Assembly: GCF_000472865.1 (NCBI RefSeq)
Contig: NZ_AXAP01000006.1
Location: forward strand, 62,001 to 126,000
Length of the DNA: 64,000 nt
Direction: 5' to 3'
Origin: Bradyrhizobium elkanii WSM2783
GTDB taxonomy: Bacteria; Pseudomonadota; Alphaproteobacteria; Rhizobiales; Xanthobacteraceae
Shown one piece after another: positions 36,506-47,036 of the stretch; position 1 is the first letter of the stretch; every line of letters starts with the position of its first letter. The notes under the pieces are model-generated. The model saw nothing but the letters and a program-made list of their open reading frames with translations, did not search any database and had not been told where the DNA came from. The position numbers and the translations under genes are program-made.

Positions 36506-36683
36506 AGAAATGCGAAACCTAGCAACGTAAAAACGTACCAAGAACGCGATTGACTGACTGATGACTGACTTTCTAGAAAATATCAACGATTTCAATTCGT
36601 TGGAATTTTGCTCACTCTTCTGGGAAGAGCGGGCGTAGCGGTTACGTACGCAAGCTCTCTCCCCTCGTCATTGCGGCGAGTTG

Positions 36684-37547
36684 CTACGAAGCCTTTGCCG
36701 TGACGATCCAGATCGAGGCAGGCAGCATCACTGAATTGCCTTTGACGAACGGCGCGAGCGCCTCGCGGATCGCACCGGCGGCAGCGGTGCGGAGTTCAGG
36801 CGGCTGATCCTGCAGCGCCCGGCTGACCGGCCCGATCTCGAGCGCGCCCTGCACGGCGCCATCGAGGCCGCCGCCGATCGCGGCATCGAGCGAGAGCGGG
36901 CGCGGCTCCATCTCCACATTCGTAAAGCCGGCCGCGCCGAGGATGCGTTGCACACGCTCCTCCGAGGCGAACGCGAACGGCCCGGGATCCTCGGGCCCCT
37001 GCTGCGGCAATTTTGGCACGTGCTTGTAGGCGGCCTGCAACGGCGCCATGAAGAACGGATTCTCGCGCGGCTCGCGCCAGCAGACGAACGCAAGCCGCCC
37101 CGACGATCGCAGCGCCTTCCTCATATTCGCAAACGACACCGCGGGATCGGCAAAGAACATCACGCCGAACCGCGACGCCAACAGGTCGAAACTTGCGGGA
37201 GCGAACGGGTACACCGTTGCGTCCGCTAGCGCGTACTCCAGCGACAATCCCGGCGTCACGCGTTGTCGCGCCCGCTCGAGCATCGGGCCTGATACGTCGA
37301 TGCCGAGCACGTGGCCGGACGGCCCGACCTTCCCTGCAAACGCGACGGTGGTCGCGCCGCTGCCGCAGCCGATGTCGATGACGCGCTCGCCTGTGTTCGG
37401 CCTGGCGCGATCGATCAGGATATCGAGGACCGGTGCCAACAGGACGTCCTGCGCTGCTTGCCGGTCAGCCCAGCGCTGGCCACCCGGCCCATTCCAATAG
37501 GCGATCTGGTCGGCGTTCTGCTCGTGGCCAAGGGCGGCGTTCATCAT
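36684..37547 (-). CDS. Class I SAM-dependent methyltransferase
   Basis: A 287-residue protein. Motif I VIDIGCGSGATTVAF is near residue 57, motif II-like is DVSGPMLERAR, and the ubiE/arsM-type block ADATVYPFAPASFDLLASRFGVMFF follows. The N-terminus IAYWNGPGGQRWADRQ is typical of a subgroup of unassigned methyltransferases next to small exported proteins. Its ATG overlaps the stop of the preceding small gene (ATGA). The substrate is unknown. Confidence 0.85.
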   Translation of the reverse strand: MMNAALGHEQNADQIAYWNGPGGQRWADRQAAQDVLLAPVLDILIDRARPNTGERVIDIGCGSGATTVAFAGKVGPSGHVLGIDVSGPMLERARQRVTPGLSLEYALADATVYPFAPASFDLLASRFGVMFFADPAVSFANMRKALRSSGRLAFVCWREPRENPFFMAPLQAAYKHVPKLPQQGPEDPGPFAFASEERVQRILGAAGFTNVEMEPRPLSLDAAIGGGLDGAVQGALEIGPVSRALQDQPPELRTAAAGAIREALAPFVKGNSVMLPASIWIVTAKAS

Positions 37548-37834
37548 TGCGGTGCCTGCTTCGCGGCGCTGCCGGTCTTGGATTTCTTCTGCGTTGTGTG
37601 GCTGGCCGGCGGAGCCGCGTTGTCACTGCGCACAGCGCCCCAGGGATCGCTGGGCCCTGCCTTGTCGGGAATGTTGCGCAACGACTTCTTGTAGGCGCGC
37701 TCGGCGTTGCGCTCCTCCTCCTTCTGCGACGGACTCTTCTCCTTGTCGATGTCACCATATTGCGGCACGGCATTCTGTGCGAACGCCGATCCGGCCATCA
37801 GCGCGATCATCACGGCGGCAACAAAGACTCGCAT
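37544..37834 (-). CDS. Small exported protein
   Basis: A 96-residue protein with a clear signal peptide (MRVFVAAVMIALMAGSAFAQ, cleavage after AFA). The mature part is hydrophilic and Lys/Ser-rich, with EKSPSQKEEERNAERAYKKS and no Cys. It is translationally coupled to the methyltransferase. Function unknown. Confidence 0.72.
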   Translation of the reverse strand: MRVFVAAVMIALMAGSAFAQNAVPQYGDIDKEKSPSQKEEERNAERAYKKSLRNIPDKAGPSDPWGAVRSDNAAPPASHTTQKKSKTGSAAKQAPQ

Positions 37835-38017
37835 GGGCAGCTCCCGGGGTTTTCATGCAATGATATCACCCGCTTGGGCGCATCGCCAATCCTCCGGCGA
37901 GCGCAGCGCCGCGCATTGAGGCCGCATTGCTTTCACCGAATGGCCACATGAAAAGCAGATGCCTACCAGATTTCCCGGATAGGACTTGTTTGGTCTTCAA
38001 CCTGGAAAGGCATGACC

Positions 38018-38380
38018 ATGCGCATCTTTACGGCATCCGCCATCATTGCAGCTCTCTGCCTCGGAACACCATCTTTGGTGCTGGCGCAGGGAACTCCCTC
38101 GCAACGTGGGGCGGAGTCGCCGCCCGCTCAGTCCGAGCCCGGCACCGTGATACGGACCATACAGGTTGTCGACGTCAAGGAACTGCAGCCGGCGGTGCGC
38201 TCGAAAGTCGATGAGATCATCTCGCAGACGAGCGACGAGGACATGCAGTCACTTCGGAAGACCATCGACGCGACGCCGCAGGCGGTATCCGCGCTCAAGG
38301 CCAAGGGCGTGACGTCGTCGCAAGTCGTTGCCATCAACATCGCCGATGGCATCCTGACGATGTTCACCAAGACGGCGTGA
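38018..38380 (+). CDS. Exported protein of unknown function
   Basis: A 120-residue protein with a signal peptide (MRIFTASAIIAALCLGTPSLVLAQ). The mature domain has IQVVDVKELQPAVRSKVDEI and QAVSALKAKGVTSSQVVAI, a pattern common in small rhizobial periplasmic proteins. The second ATG at 38018 was chosen because AAAGG lies seven bases upstream. Function unknown. Confidence 0.7.
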   Translation: MRIFTASAIIAALCLGTPSLVLAQGTPSQRGAESPPAQSEPGTVIRTIQVVDVKELQPAVRSKVDEIISQTSDEDMQSLRKTIDATPQAVSALKAKGVTSSQVVAINIADGILTMFTKTA

Positions 38381-38445
38381 GATCGGGATATCATTTCGGC
38401 AGGCTGAGTCTGCGTCGGTGCGGCATCGAACTTGCCGCACCAATT

Positions 38446-38498
38446 CGCCTTCGCTCTGCGAAACTTCGGCCCGCCGAGCCGAAGCCTGCGCAGAGCGC
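38446..38498. repeat. GC-rich palindromic repeat, copy 1
   Basis: CGCCTTCGCTCTGCG at one end pairs with GCGCAGAGCG at the other, with a CGGCCCGCCGAGCCGAAGC core. It is related to the copy at 39124-39177; together they flank the Nudix gene. Confidence 0.65.
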
Positions 38499-38609
38499 AT
38501 TCGCGCGAGCTCAATTGTGACTGGTGCGCTATCATTGCCCATCTGAAATCCAGCCGTTGCGGCTCCGCGACGGCGAAACTATGGGTCATGCGCACCATCG
38601 AGGATCATT

Positions 38610-39053
38610 ATGAGCTTGAGAGAAGGCGCCGCGGCCATCGTGATCGATACAGATGGTCGCTTTCTCATGCAATTGCGCGACGACAAGCCCGGTATCGTCG
38701 ATCCCGGCAAGATCAGCCTTTTTGGTGGCCGACGCGAAGGCAATGAGACTTTCAGGGACTGTATCGCCCGTGAGATCCACGAAGAACTGGGCTGCCATCT
38801 GCCGGCAGAGCGCTTCCAGCATCTCGCGCGCCGCGTTGGTTCAAACCACCCGATTACCGGTGGCCACTTTCACGCCGAGATATTTATCGTCCGATCGATT
38901 TGTTCTGAAGAGCTGACGATTACTGAGGGCAAGCTAAAGACGTTCACGCTCGCCGAACTCTGTCAGATCAGGGAATCTCTCGCACCGCTTGCCCAATTTG
39001 CCGTCGACGCCTTCTTGTCGGAGGCCAAAGCGACCGACATGGCGCAAGAGTAG
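38610..39053 (+). CDS. Nudix hydrolase
   Basis: A 147-residue protein with a full Nudix box, GGRREGNETFRDCIAREIHEELG (about residues 40-62, Gx5Ex7REUxEExGU). Nudix enzymes hydrolyse nucleoside diphosphate-linked compounds with Mg2+. The specificity cannot be read. The N-terminal LREGAAAIVIDTDGRFLMQLRDD fits a sanitising or NTP-sugar-type member. The gene stands alone between two related palindromes. Confidence 0.85.
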   Translation: MSLREGAAAIVIDTDGRFLMQLRDDKPGIVDPGKISLFGGRREGNETFRDCIAREIHEELGCHLPAERFQHLARRVGSNHPITGGHFHAEIFIVRSICSEELTITEGKLKTFTLAELCQIRESLAPLAQFAVDAFLSEAKATDMAQE

Positions 39054-39123
39054 AACAGCCCTGCGCTACAAAAGCTGATCTTCGCGGGTGAACAAGGATG
39101 AACGCTGACGAACAGCACCAGTC

Positions 39124-39177
39124 CGCCTTCGCTCTCCAAGCTCCGGCTTGCCGAGCCGAAGCCCGCAGAGCGAAGGC
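39124..39177. repeat. GC-rich palindromic repeat, copy 2
   Basis: CGCCTTCGCTCT and AGAGCGAAGGC form the outer arms; the inner GGCTTGCCGAGCCGAAGCC matches the copy at 38446-38498. It abuts the 3' end of tRNA-Val. Confidence 0.65.
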
Positions 39178-39254
39178 TGGTGGGCGGCGAGAGATTCGAA
39201 CTCCCGACCCTCTCGGTGTAAACGAGATGCTCTAACCAGCTGAGCTAGCCGCCC
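39178..39254 (-). tRNA. tRNA-Val (TAC)
   Basis: A 77-base cloverleaf. The acceptor stem GGGCGGC pairs with GCCGCCC, the anticodon stem TCTCG/CGAGA encloses TTTACAC with anticodon TAC, the T arm is GGGAG-TTCGAAT-CTCTC, and CCA is encoded. The palindromic repeat at 39124-39177 directly follows its 3' end. Confidence 0.97.
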
Positions 39255-39307
39255 TCGCCTGCTTCTTTACCCTCGCCCTGCCCCGCGACGCAAGGTGGGC
39301 GACTACA

Positions 39308-39433
39308 GCATTTTCGGTTCTGATTGAATCAGAACCGAAGCTCTAGACTCTTGTTTTGACGCGTTTTCTTCACGCGAACCGGTGTCCACCCCCGGATCAA
39401 GTCCGCCGAGGGCATGCTTCGCTCGAACACGCT
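39308..39433. repeat. 105-bp intergenic repeat, copy 3, with a 27-bp insertion
   Basis: Reverse-oriented relative to copies 1 and 2. It starts with GCATTTTCGGTTCTGATTG and continues through ACGCGTTTTCTTCACGCG to GTGTCCAC, then is interrupted at about 39390-39416 by CCCCGGATCAAGTCCG and a few more bases. It resumes with CTTCGCTCGAACACGCT. The interrupting piece itself resembles another common genomic palindrome, so one repeat has landed inside another. Confidence 0.75.
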
Positions 39434-39437
39434 ATCA

Positions 39438-39842
39438 TCATTCAGTCGGAAGTCCCGGCAATGCCTTGAGATCATTGATCCAGGGCGCGGCCGAGCGGCA
39501 CCAGATTTGGCGCCGCGGCTGCAATTGGTCGCGCTGGCGGATGCTGCCCCAGCGGATGCCCCAATCCTCAGGGCCACCGTCCTCGCCGCTCGTGAACAGC
39601 GGGGAACCGCATTCGGGGCAGAAATGCTGGAAGCGGATCCGGCCATTGTCGCCGGGCTTCCCATAGATTTTCGGCGATTTGCCCGTGAGGCGTATCGCTT
39701 CGCCGGCGCAGATCACTGTGACGCGGTAGGGCGAGCCGGTCAGCGTCTGGCAATCCGTGCAGTGGCAGATCGAGACCCGCTCCGGATCGATATCGGCATC
39801 AAAGGTCACGAAGCCGCAATGGCATTGTCCGTCGATCTTCAT
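39438..39842 (-). CDS. GFA/CENP-V family zinc protein
   Basis: A 134-residue protein with the family's Cys pattern: CHCGFVTF near the start, CHCTDCQTLTG at about 27-37 and FCPECGSPLF at about 74-83. These bind structural and catalytic-type zinc. The family includes glutathione-dependent formaldehyde-activating enzyme homologues, but most members are uncharacterised. The last 35 residues are basic. It is downstream of lon but separated by a strong terminator. Confidence 0.85.
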   Translation of the reverse strand: MKIDGQCHCGFVTFDADIDPERVSICHCTDCQTLTGSPYRVTVICAGEAIRLTGKSPKIYGKPGDNGRIRFQHFCPECGSPLFTSGEDGGPEDWGIRWGSIRQRDQLQPRRQIWCRSAAPWINDLKALPGLPTE

Positions 39843-39902
39843 GGCACCCTCCTCTCTGCCTGCCGCTTGTCCTGGCGCGTTATCTTCCGCGAAACTCCCA
39901 TA

Positions 39903-39929
39903 ACAAAAACGGCGCCCGAAGGCGCCGTT
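39903..39929 (-). terminator. Rho-independent terminator of lon
   Basis: On the minus strand, AACGGCGCC-ttcg-GGCGCCGTT is followed by TTTGTT, a 9-bp stem with a UUCG tetraloop, 25 bases after the lon stop. Confidence 0.9.
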
Positions 39930-39953
39930 CGTTGTTCAAGCAATCCGGTCCGG

Positions 39954-42377
39954 TCAGTGCGCCGTCAGGCCGCCGGTCTCTTCGGCAGCGTCGGGCTTGA
40001 CGTCGACCTTGGTCTCCTCTTCCCAGACGATCGGTGTGGGCACCCGCACCAACGCCCTGGCGACGACCTCGTCGAGCCGGGAGACCGGGATGATCTCCAT
40101 GCCGCCCTTGATCGCATCGGAAATCTCCGTGAGATCCTTGGCGTTGTCCTCGGGGATCAGCACCGTCTTGATGCCGCCGCGGGCGGCAGCCAGGAGCTTC
40201 TCCTTCAGACCGCCGATCGGCAGCACGCGGCCCCGCAGCGTGATCTCGCCGGTCATCGCGACCTCGTGGCGGACCGGAATGCCAGTCATGACCGAGATGA
40301 TCGCGGTGGCCATCGCCACGCCTGCGGACGGTCCATCCTTCGGCGTCGCACCCTCGGGCACGTGCACGTGGATATCGCGCCTGTCGAATAGCGGCGGCTC
40401 GATGCCATAGGTGATCGCGCGCGAGCGGACGTAGGACGCCGCCGCCGAGATCGATTCCTTCATGACGTCGCGCAGATTGCCCGTGACCGTCATCTTGCCC
40501 TTGCCGGGCATCATAACGCCTTCGATGGTGAGCAACTCGCCGCCGACATCGGTCCAGGCCAGACCGGTGACGATACCGACCTGGTCCTCGCTCTCGATTT
40601 CGCCGAAGCGGTACTTCGGCACGCCGAGGAACTCTTCGATGTTCTTCTCGGTGACCTTGACCGACTTCTTCTTGGAGATCATCAGCTCCTTCACCGCCTT
40701 GCGGGCGAGTGTGGAGAGCTCACGCTCCAGATTGCGCACGCCCGCTTCGCGGGTGTAGCGGCGGATCATCAAGAGCAGCGCATCGTCATCGATCGACCAT
40801 TCCTTGGAATCCAGACCATGCTTGGAGAGCGCGTTCGGGATCAGGTGCTTGCGCGCGATCTCGACCTTCTCGTTCTCGGTGTAGCCGGCGATCCGGATGA
40901 TCTCCATGCGGTCCATCAGCGGTCCGGGAATGTTGAGCGTATTCGCGGTCGTGATGAACATCACGTTCGACAGGTCGTAGTCGACCTCCAGGTAGTGGTC
41001 GTTGAACGTCGAGTTCTGTTCGGGATCCAGGACCTCGAGCAGCGCCGATGACGGATCGCCGCGGAAGTCGGCGCCCATCTTGTCGATCTCGTCGAGCAGG
41101 AACAGCGGATTGGAGGTCTTCGCCTTCCGCATCGACTGGATGATCTTGCCGGGCATCGAGCCGATATAGGTGCGGCGGTGACCGCGGATCTCGGCTTCGT
41201 CGCGCACGCCGCCGAGCGAGACGCGCACGAATTCACGCCCCGTCGCCTTCGCGATCGACTTGCCGAGCGAGGTCTTGCCGACGCCGGGAGGCCCGACCAG
41301 GCACAGGATCGGTCCGGTCAGCTTGTTGGCGCGCGACTGCACCGCGAGATACTCGACGATGCGGTCCTTGACCTTCTCGAGCCCGTAATGGTCGGAGTCC
41401 AACACCGCCTGCGCGGCTTCCAGGTCCTTCTTGACCTTGGACTTCTTGTTCCACGGGATCGACAGCAGCCAGTCCAGATAGTTGCGCACCACGGTCGCTT
41501 CCGCGGACATCGGCGACATCTGACGCAGCTTCTTCAGCTCATGCTGCGCCTTTTCGCGCGCTTCCTTGGACAGCTTGGTCTTGTTGATGCGCTCTTCCAG
41601 ATCGGCCAGCTCGTCGCGACCTTCGTCGTCGCCAAGTTCCTTCTGGATCGCCTTCATCTGCTCGTTCAGGTAATACTCGCGCTGGGTCTTCTCCATCTGG
41701 CGCTTGACGCGCGAGCGGATGCGCTTCTCGACCTGCAAGACCGAGATCTCGCTCTCCATCAGGCCCAGCACCTTCTCCAGGCGTTGGGTGACCGACAGCG
41801 TCTCCAGGATCGCCTGGCGATCGGCGATCTTGACCGCCAGATGCGAAGCGACGTTGTCGCTCAGCTTGGCGAAATCGGTGATCCCCTGAACAACGCCGAC
41901 GACTTCGGCGGAGATCTTCTTGTTCAGCTTCACATAGCTCTCGAAATCGGACACGACCGAGCGCGCCAGGGCTTCGGCTTCAACCGAATTGGCGTCGGTG
42001 TCGGCGAGCGCGACGGCGGTCGCCTCGTAGAACTCGCTGCGGTCGGCGTATTTCTCGACGCGTGCGCGCTCGAGCCCTTCGACCAGCACCTTCACGGTGC
42101 CGTCGGGCAGCTTCAGGAGCTGCAGCACGCTCGCGAGCGTTCCCGTCTCGTAGATCGACTCGGGCGCCGGATCGTCGTCGGACGCATTCTTCTGCGTCGC
42201 GAGCAGGATCAGCGCATCGTTCTTCATCACTTCTTCAAGAGCGCGGATCGACTTCTCGCGGCCGACGAAGAGCGGCACGATCATGTGCGGGAAGACAACG
42301 ATGTCACGGAGCGGCAGCACCGGATAAGAATGGCTTTCGCCGTAGACAATCGATGGCCGGGGTTTTGAGGTTGTCAT
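39954..42377 (-). CDS. lon: ATP-dependent protease Lon
   Basis: An 807-residue LonA protease. The N-terminal substrate-binding domain starts at [20 protein letters not shown], Walker A is [15 protein letters not shown], Walker B is [12 protein letters not shown], and the Ser-Lys dyad is at S684 (PKDGPSAG) and K727 (GGLKEKLL). It degrades damaged and regulatory proteins in the cytoplasm. It is followed by a strong terminator and preceded by 307 bases in which no clear sigma-32 promoter was found. It is part of the tig-clpP-clpX-lon block. Confidence 0.97.
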   Translation of the reverse strand: MTTSKPRPSIVYGESHSYPVLPLRDIVVFPHMIVPLFVGREKSIRALEEVMKNDALILLATQKNASDDDPAPESIYETGTLASVLQLLKLPDGTVKVLVEGLERARVEKYADRSEFYEATAVALADTDANSVEAEALARSVVSDFESYVKLNKKISAEVVGVVQGITDFAKLSDNVASHLAVKIADRQAILETLSVTQRLEKVLGLMESEISVLQVEKRIRSRVKRQMEKTQREYYLNEQMKAIQKELGDDEGRDELADLEERINKTKLSKEAREKAQHELKKLRQMSPMSAEATVVRNYLDWLLSIPWNKKSKVKKDLEAAQAVLDSDHYGLEKVKDRIVEYLAVQSRANKLTGPILCLVGPPGVGKTSLGKSIAKATGREFVRVSLGGVRDEAEIRGHRRTYIGSMPGKIIQSMRKAKTSNPLFLLDEIDKMGADFRGDPSSALLEVLDPEQNSTFNDHYLEVDYDLSNVMFITTANTLNIPGPLMDRMEIIRIAGYTENEKVEIARKHLIPNALSKHGLDSKEWSIDDDALLLMIRRYTREAGVRNLERELSTLARKAVKELMISKKKSVKVTEKNIEEFLGVPKYRFGEIESEDQVGIVTGLAWTDVGGELLTIEGVMMPGKGKMTVTGNLRDVMKESISAAASYVRSRAITYGIEPPLFDRRDIHVHVPEGATPKDGPSAGVAMATAIISVMTGIPVRHEVAMTGEITLRGRVLPIGGLKEKLLAAARGGIKTVLIPEDNAKDLTEISDAIKGGMEIIPVSRLDEVVARALVRVPTPIVWEEETKVDVKPDAAEETGGLTAH

Positions 42378-42684
42378 GGCCTATTCCTTTCGTTGTGCCC
42401 CCTTGCACGCGGCCCGCTTGCTTGCGCAACCACCACAAGGTGCCTGTATGATCCGAATGTCGCTCGGCCATCGGCCGCTCGTTTCAGATATCAGATGACG
42501 AATCTTGAGACGTAAATCTTCATCACCGACAGCATTAGGTGGCTATCGGCCATGGGGGTGTCAAGTACTTAGAAATACCGGAAAATCCGGAATAAACACG
42601 CAGCATTAATTACATCGAAATGGCCACCGGGAATCCGGTAGCCATCGGTATTTGCGTTCATTCAGCGGCCGCCCGCGAGCGCGA

Positions 42685-43959
<1,275 letters not shown>

Positions 43960-44389
43960 TCTTATCTCCGTCCGCCGTTCGAACCCGTCGCTCCATCGAC
44001 CTATTCCGGTACTGTCCGGGCTTTAGGTGTAGATAGAGCAAAAACCGTACCAAAAAAGACCCTACTTAATACTGATCCGGCGAATCGCGGTTCAGTCGAA
44101 TCTCCCCCGCAACTACATCCGATACGCCAGAGCCAACCATGCTGTCATCCGACTATCAAGAATTCGCTAACCGGGTGCTTGCCGGGCACCGTGACAATAC
44201 CGTGATTTATAACGTCCGCACGTGGATAACCTGTCGAAAACGCACGGTCGTTGCGAGATTGCCACGCGACACAGCGATGCGAAAGCGGAACTTTCTGCCC
44301 AAGTTGGGGCATACTGCACCGCAATCGCCTGAGTTTGCCGACAGGGATTTCGTCGTCAACGCCAAAATCGCGCAAGCGATCCCGTAAGA

Positions 44390-45025
44390 CTACGCGGCTT
44401 TTGCTGCAGCCGGATCGTCAGGACGCTTGTCGATCACCTTGTCGACGAGACCAAACGCTTTCGCGTCGTCCGCCGTGAGGAACTTGTCGCGCTCGAGCGC
44501 ATCCTCGATGGCCTTGTAGGTCTGGCCGGTGTGCTTGACGTAGATTTCGTTCAGCCGCTTCTTGAGATTCAGGATCTCCTGCGCGTGCAGCATGATGTCG
44601 GTGGCCTGGCCCTGGAAACCACCGGAGGGCTGGTGCACCATGATGCGCGAGTTCGGCAGCGTGAAGCGCATGTCCTTCTCGCCGGCGGCGAGCAACAGCG
44701 AACCCATCGAAGCCGCCTGCCCCGTGCACAGCGTCGACACCGGCGGGCGGATGAATTGCATGGTGTCGTAGATCGCAAGGCCCGATGTCACCACGCCGCC
44801 CGGCGAGTTGATGTACATCGAGATTTCCTTCTTCGGATTCTCGGCCTCGAGGAACAGAAGCTGCGCGACGATCAGCGTCGACATGCCATCTTCGACCGGG
44901 CCGGTCACGAAGATGATGCGCTCCTTCAGCAGGCGCGAGAAGATGTCGTAGGCGCGCTCACCGCGGTTGGTCTGTTCGACGACCATCGGCACGAGGTTCA
45001 TGTAGGTTTCAACGGGATCGCGCAT
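44390..45025 (-). CDS. clpP: ATP-dependent Clp protease proteolytic subunit
   Basis: A 211-residue serine protease. The catalytic Ser106 is in [10 protein letters not shown] and His131 is in MVHQPSGG, with the catalytic Asp further on. The start at 45025 ([10 protein letters not shown]) was chosen; a longer open frame reaches the promoter region and has no homologous content. It works with ClpX or ClpA. A candidate heat-shock promoter lies about 100 bases upstream. The tig gene ends 1.6 kb before in the same direction of reading. Confidence 0.97.
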   Translation of the reverse strand: MRDPVETYMNLVPMVVEQTNRGERAYDIFSRLLKERIIFVTGPVEDGMSTLIVAQLLFLEAENPKKEISMYINSPGGVVTSGLAIYDTMQFIRPPVSTLCTGQAASMGSLLLAAGEKDMRFTLPNSRIMVHQPSGGFQGQATDIMLHAQEILNLKKRLNEIYVKHTGQTYKAIEDALERDKFLTADDAKAFGLVDKVIDKRPDDPAAAKAA

Positions 45026-45120
45026 GGGGTTACCCCTGGAGTTGGCGGGGCCGAACGTCCGCCGGCTGGCCCGGACGGACGGTCGTCCCGTGATGCAGGA
45101 CTGCGTTAAGCTGCGCTCAG

Positions 45121-45146
45121 ATATGCGCCATTTTCGCGGCGGCAAG
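45121..45146 (-). promoter_or_regulatory. Candidate sigma-32 heat-shock promoter of clpP
   Basis: On the minus strand, CTTGCCG-N12-CGCATAT compares with the heat-shock consensus CTTGAAA and CCCATnT. It is about 96 bases upstream of the clpP ATG. Two or three mismatches in the -35 and one in the -10 keep confidence moderate. Confidence 0.4.
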
Positions 45147-45266
45147 ACCGCACAGATGGCTAGGTCCGAACGCGGCAACTCAAACCGATTCGGCTGGTCC
45201 CGCCTAGCGACGGAATGCCGTCGCCGGGCCGGTTTCGCCGTTCATCATTAACACGAGGTGCCGGGA

Positions 45267-46628
45267 TTACGCCGCAGTTTTCTCGGCGTCTTCATCCTTG
45301 AACAGGTCTTCCTTCGAGACCTTTTTCTCGGTCACGTTGGCGAGTTCGAGGATGAAATCGACCACCTTGTCCTCGTAGATCGGGGCACGGAGTTGGGCGA
45401 GCGCCTGGGCGTTGTTGCGATAGAAGTCCCAGACCTCCTTCTCGCGGCCCGGCATCTGACGCGCGCGCTCGATGACGGCGCGGCCGACCTCGTCGTCGGA
45501 TACCGTGATCTTGTTCTTCTCACCGATCTCCGACAGCACCAGGCCAAGCCGCACGCGGCGGTCGGCGATCTTGCGGTACTCTTCCTTGGCGGCGTCCTCG
45601 GTGGTGTTCTCGTCGGCAAAGGTCTTGCCGGCGGAATCCATCTCGGCCTTGATCGAGTTCCACATCAAGTTGAACTCCTCGTCGATCAGCGACGGCGGCG
45701 CCTCGAACTTGTGGTTCTCGTCGAGCTGGTCGAGCAGCGCTCGCTTGACGCGCTGACGCGTCGCGCCGGCGAACTCGGCCGTCAAACGCGCCCGCGCAGC
45801 TTCCTTCAGCTTGTCGAGCGATTCCAGCCCGAGCGTCTTGGCGAACTCGTCGTCGATCACGGTTTCGCCGGGCGCTTCCACCGCGGTCGCCGTGGTCTCG
45901 AATTCAGCCGGCTGGCCGGCGAGCTTTTCGCTGGCATAGTTCTTCGGGAACGTGACCTTCAGCGTGCGCGTCTCGCCTGCGCCGATGCCGATCAGTTGCT
46001 CCTCGAAGCCGGGAATGAACTGGCCCGCACCAAGCACGACCTGGATGCCTTCGCCGGTTCCGCCGTCGAAGGCTTCACCGTTGATGGTACCCTTGAAGCT
46101 GATGGTGATGCGATCGCCGTTCTCAGCCTTCGCGCCCTCGCTCTTGGCCGCATAGGGACGGCTCTGGTCGGCGATGCGCTTGATCGCCTCGTCGACATCA
46201 GCGTCGGTCACATCAGTGACCGGCTTCTCGACCTGGAAGGTCTTGAAATCGGCGAGCGTGATCGGCGGCACGACCTCGATCGCCACCGTGTAGGTGAGGT
46301 CGCTCTTGCCGGCGAGCAGCTCCTCGACCTCTTTCTGCTCCGTCGGCATCGTGATCTTCGGCTCGGTCGCAAGGCGGAAGCCGCGGTCGGTGAAGATCTG
46401 CGTGTTGGTGTCGCGAATGGTCTGGTCGATGGTCTCCGCCATCACCGAGCGGCCGTAGATCTTCTTGAGATGGCTGACCGGCACCTTGCCCGGACGGAAA
46501 CCGTTGATGCGGACCTTGTCCTTCAGGTCGACAAGCTTCGCGTCCGCCTTGGCATCGAGGTCGGTGGCGGGAACGCTGATCTTGAACTCGTGCTTCAGTC
46601 CCTCATTCAGGGTCTCGGTGACCTGCAT
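45267..46628 (-). CDS. tig: Trigger factor (ribosome-associated chaperone)
   Basis: A 453-residue protein in three parts. The N-terminal ribosome-binding domain has the GFRPGKVP signature ([15 protein letters not shown] at about 42-56). A PPIase (FKBP-like) domain at about 160-245 has [17 protein letters not shown] and [16 protein letters not shown] long helical C-terminal domain forms the client cradle. It binds nascent chains at the ribosome exit. It precedes clpP with a 241-base gap containing the clpP promoter region. Confidence 0.96.
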   Translation of the reverse strand: MQVTETLNEGLKHEFKISVPATDLDAKADAKLVDLKDKVRINGFRPGKVPVSHLKKIYGRSVMAETIDQTIRDTNTQIFTDRGFRLATEPKITMPTEQKEVEELLAGKSDLTYTVAIEVVPPITLADFKTFQVEKPVTDVTDADVDEAIKRIADQSRPYAAKSEGAKAENGDRITISFKGTINGEAFDGGTGEGIQVVLGAGQFIPGFEEQLIGIGAGETRTLKVTFPKNYASEKLAGQPAEFETTATAVEAPGETVIDDEFAKTLGLESLDKLKEAARARLTAEFAGATRQRVKRALLDQLDENHKFEAPPSLIDEEFNLMWNSIKAEMDSAGKTFADENTTEDAAKEEYRKIADRRVRLGLVLSEIGEKNKITVSDDEVGRAVIERARQMPGREKEVWDFYRNNAQALAQLRAPIYEDKVVDFILELANVTEKKVSKEDLFKDEDAEKTAA

Positions 46629-46784
46629 CTTCTTCTTCCGCTTCTGTCGCGCCTCGGTTGGCGCGACTGTGTCAATGGTTCGACGCGTAGCTCAACGCCT
46701 GCGCCGGTGGTTCGGCGGACCCGTCTCTCGAAATAAAGAGACAGGCCCTCCAGAAAGGGATCATGCAAACGCTGGATGAGCGCT

Positions 46785-46869
46785 TGGTGCGGGTGGAGGG
46801 ACTCGAACCCCCACAACTTTCGTCACTGGAACCTAAATCCAGCGCGTCTACCAGTTCCGCCACACCCGC
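46785..46869 (-). tRNA. tRNA-Leu (TAG)
   Basis: An 85-base class II tRNA. The acceptor stem GCGGGTG pairs with CACCCGC, the anticodon stem-loop CTGGA-TTTAGGT-TCCAG gives anticodon TAG, a long variable arm follows, and CCA is encoded. An open frame running through it on the opposite strand is an artefact of the tRNA sequence. Confidence 0.97.
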
Positions 46870-47036
46870 TTGGCGCATCATCTCCGGCCGCGATGCCGCG
46901 GGCGGCGGCTTATAGCATGGCCCTGCCCCCACGCAGCAAAAAAATGGCCTTTTTCGGATGTCCACTCGGCTCAATGTCCGCTGGACTCACAGGTGCAAAA
47001 ATGGTCCGGATCGGGCCGATGGCAAGCCTTTTTCCG

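Noticed and set aside
36535..36575. GACTGACTGATGACTGACT stretch considered as an attachment site
   Set aside because: Only a short tandem of a tetranucleotide; no matching copy at the other end of the island.
44139..44387. 82-residue plus-strand frame in the clpX-clpP gap
   Set aside because: No ribosome site, mixed composition, no family; more likely part of the regulatory gap.
46776..47036. N-terminal extension of the cupredoxin protein
   Set aside because: The first 30 residues (CGWRDSNPH) are the antisense of tRNA-Leu, a known artefact; the real protein starts near its twin-Arg signal.
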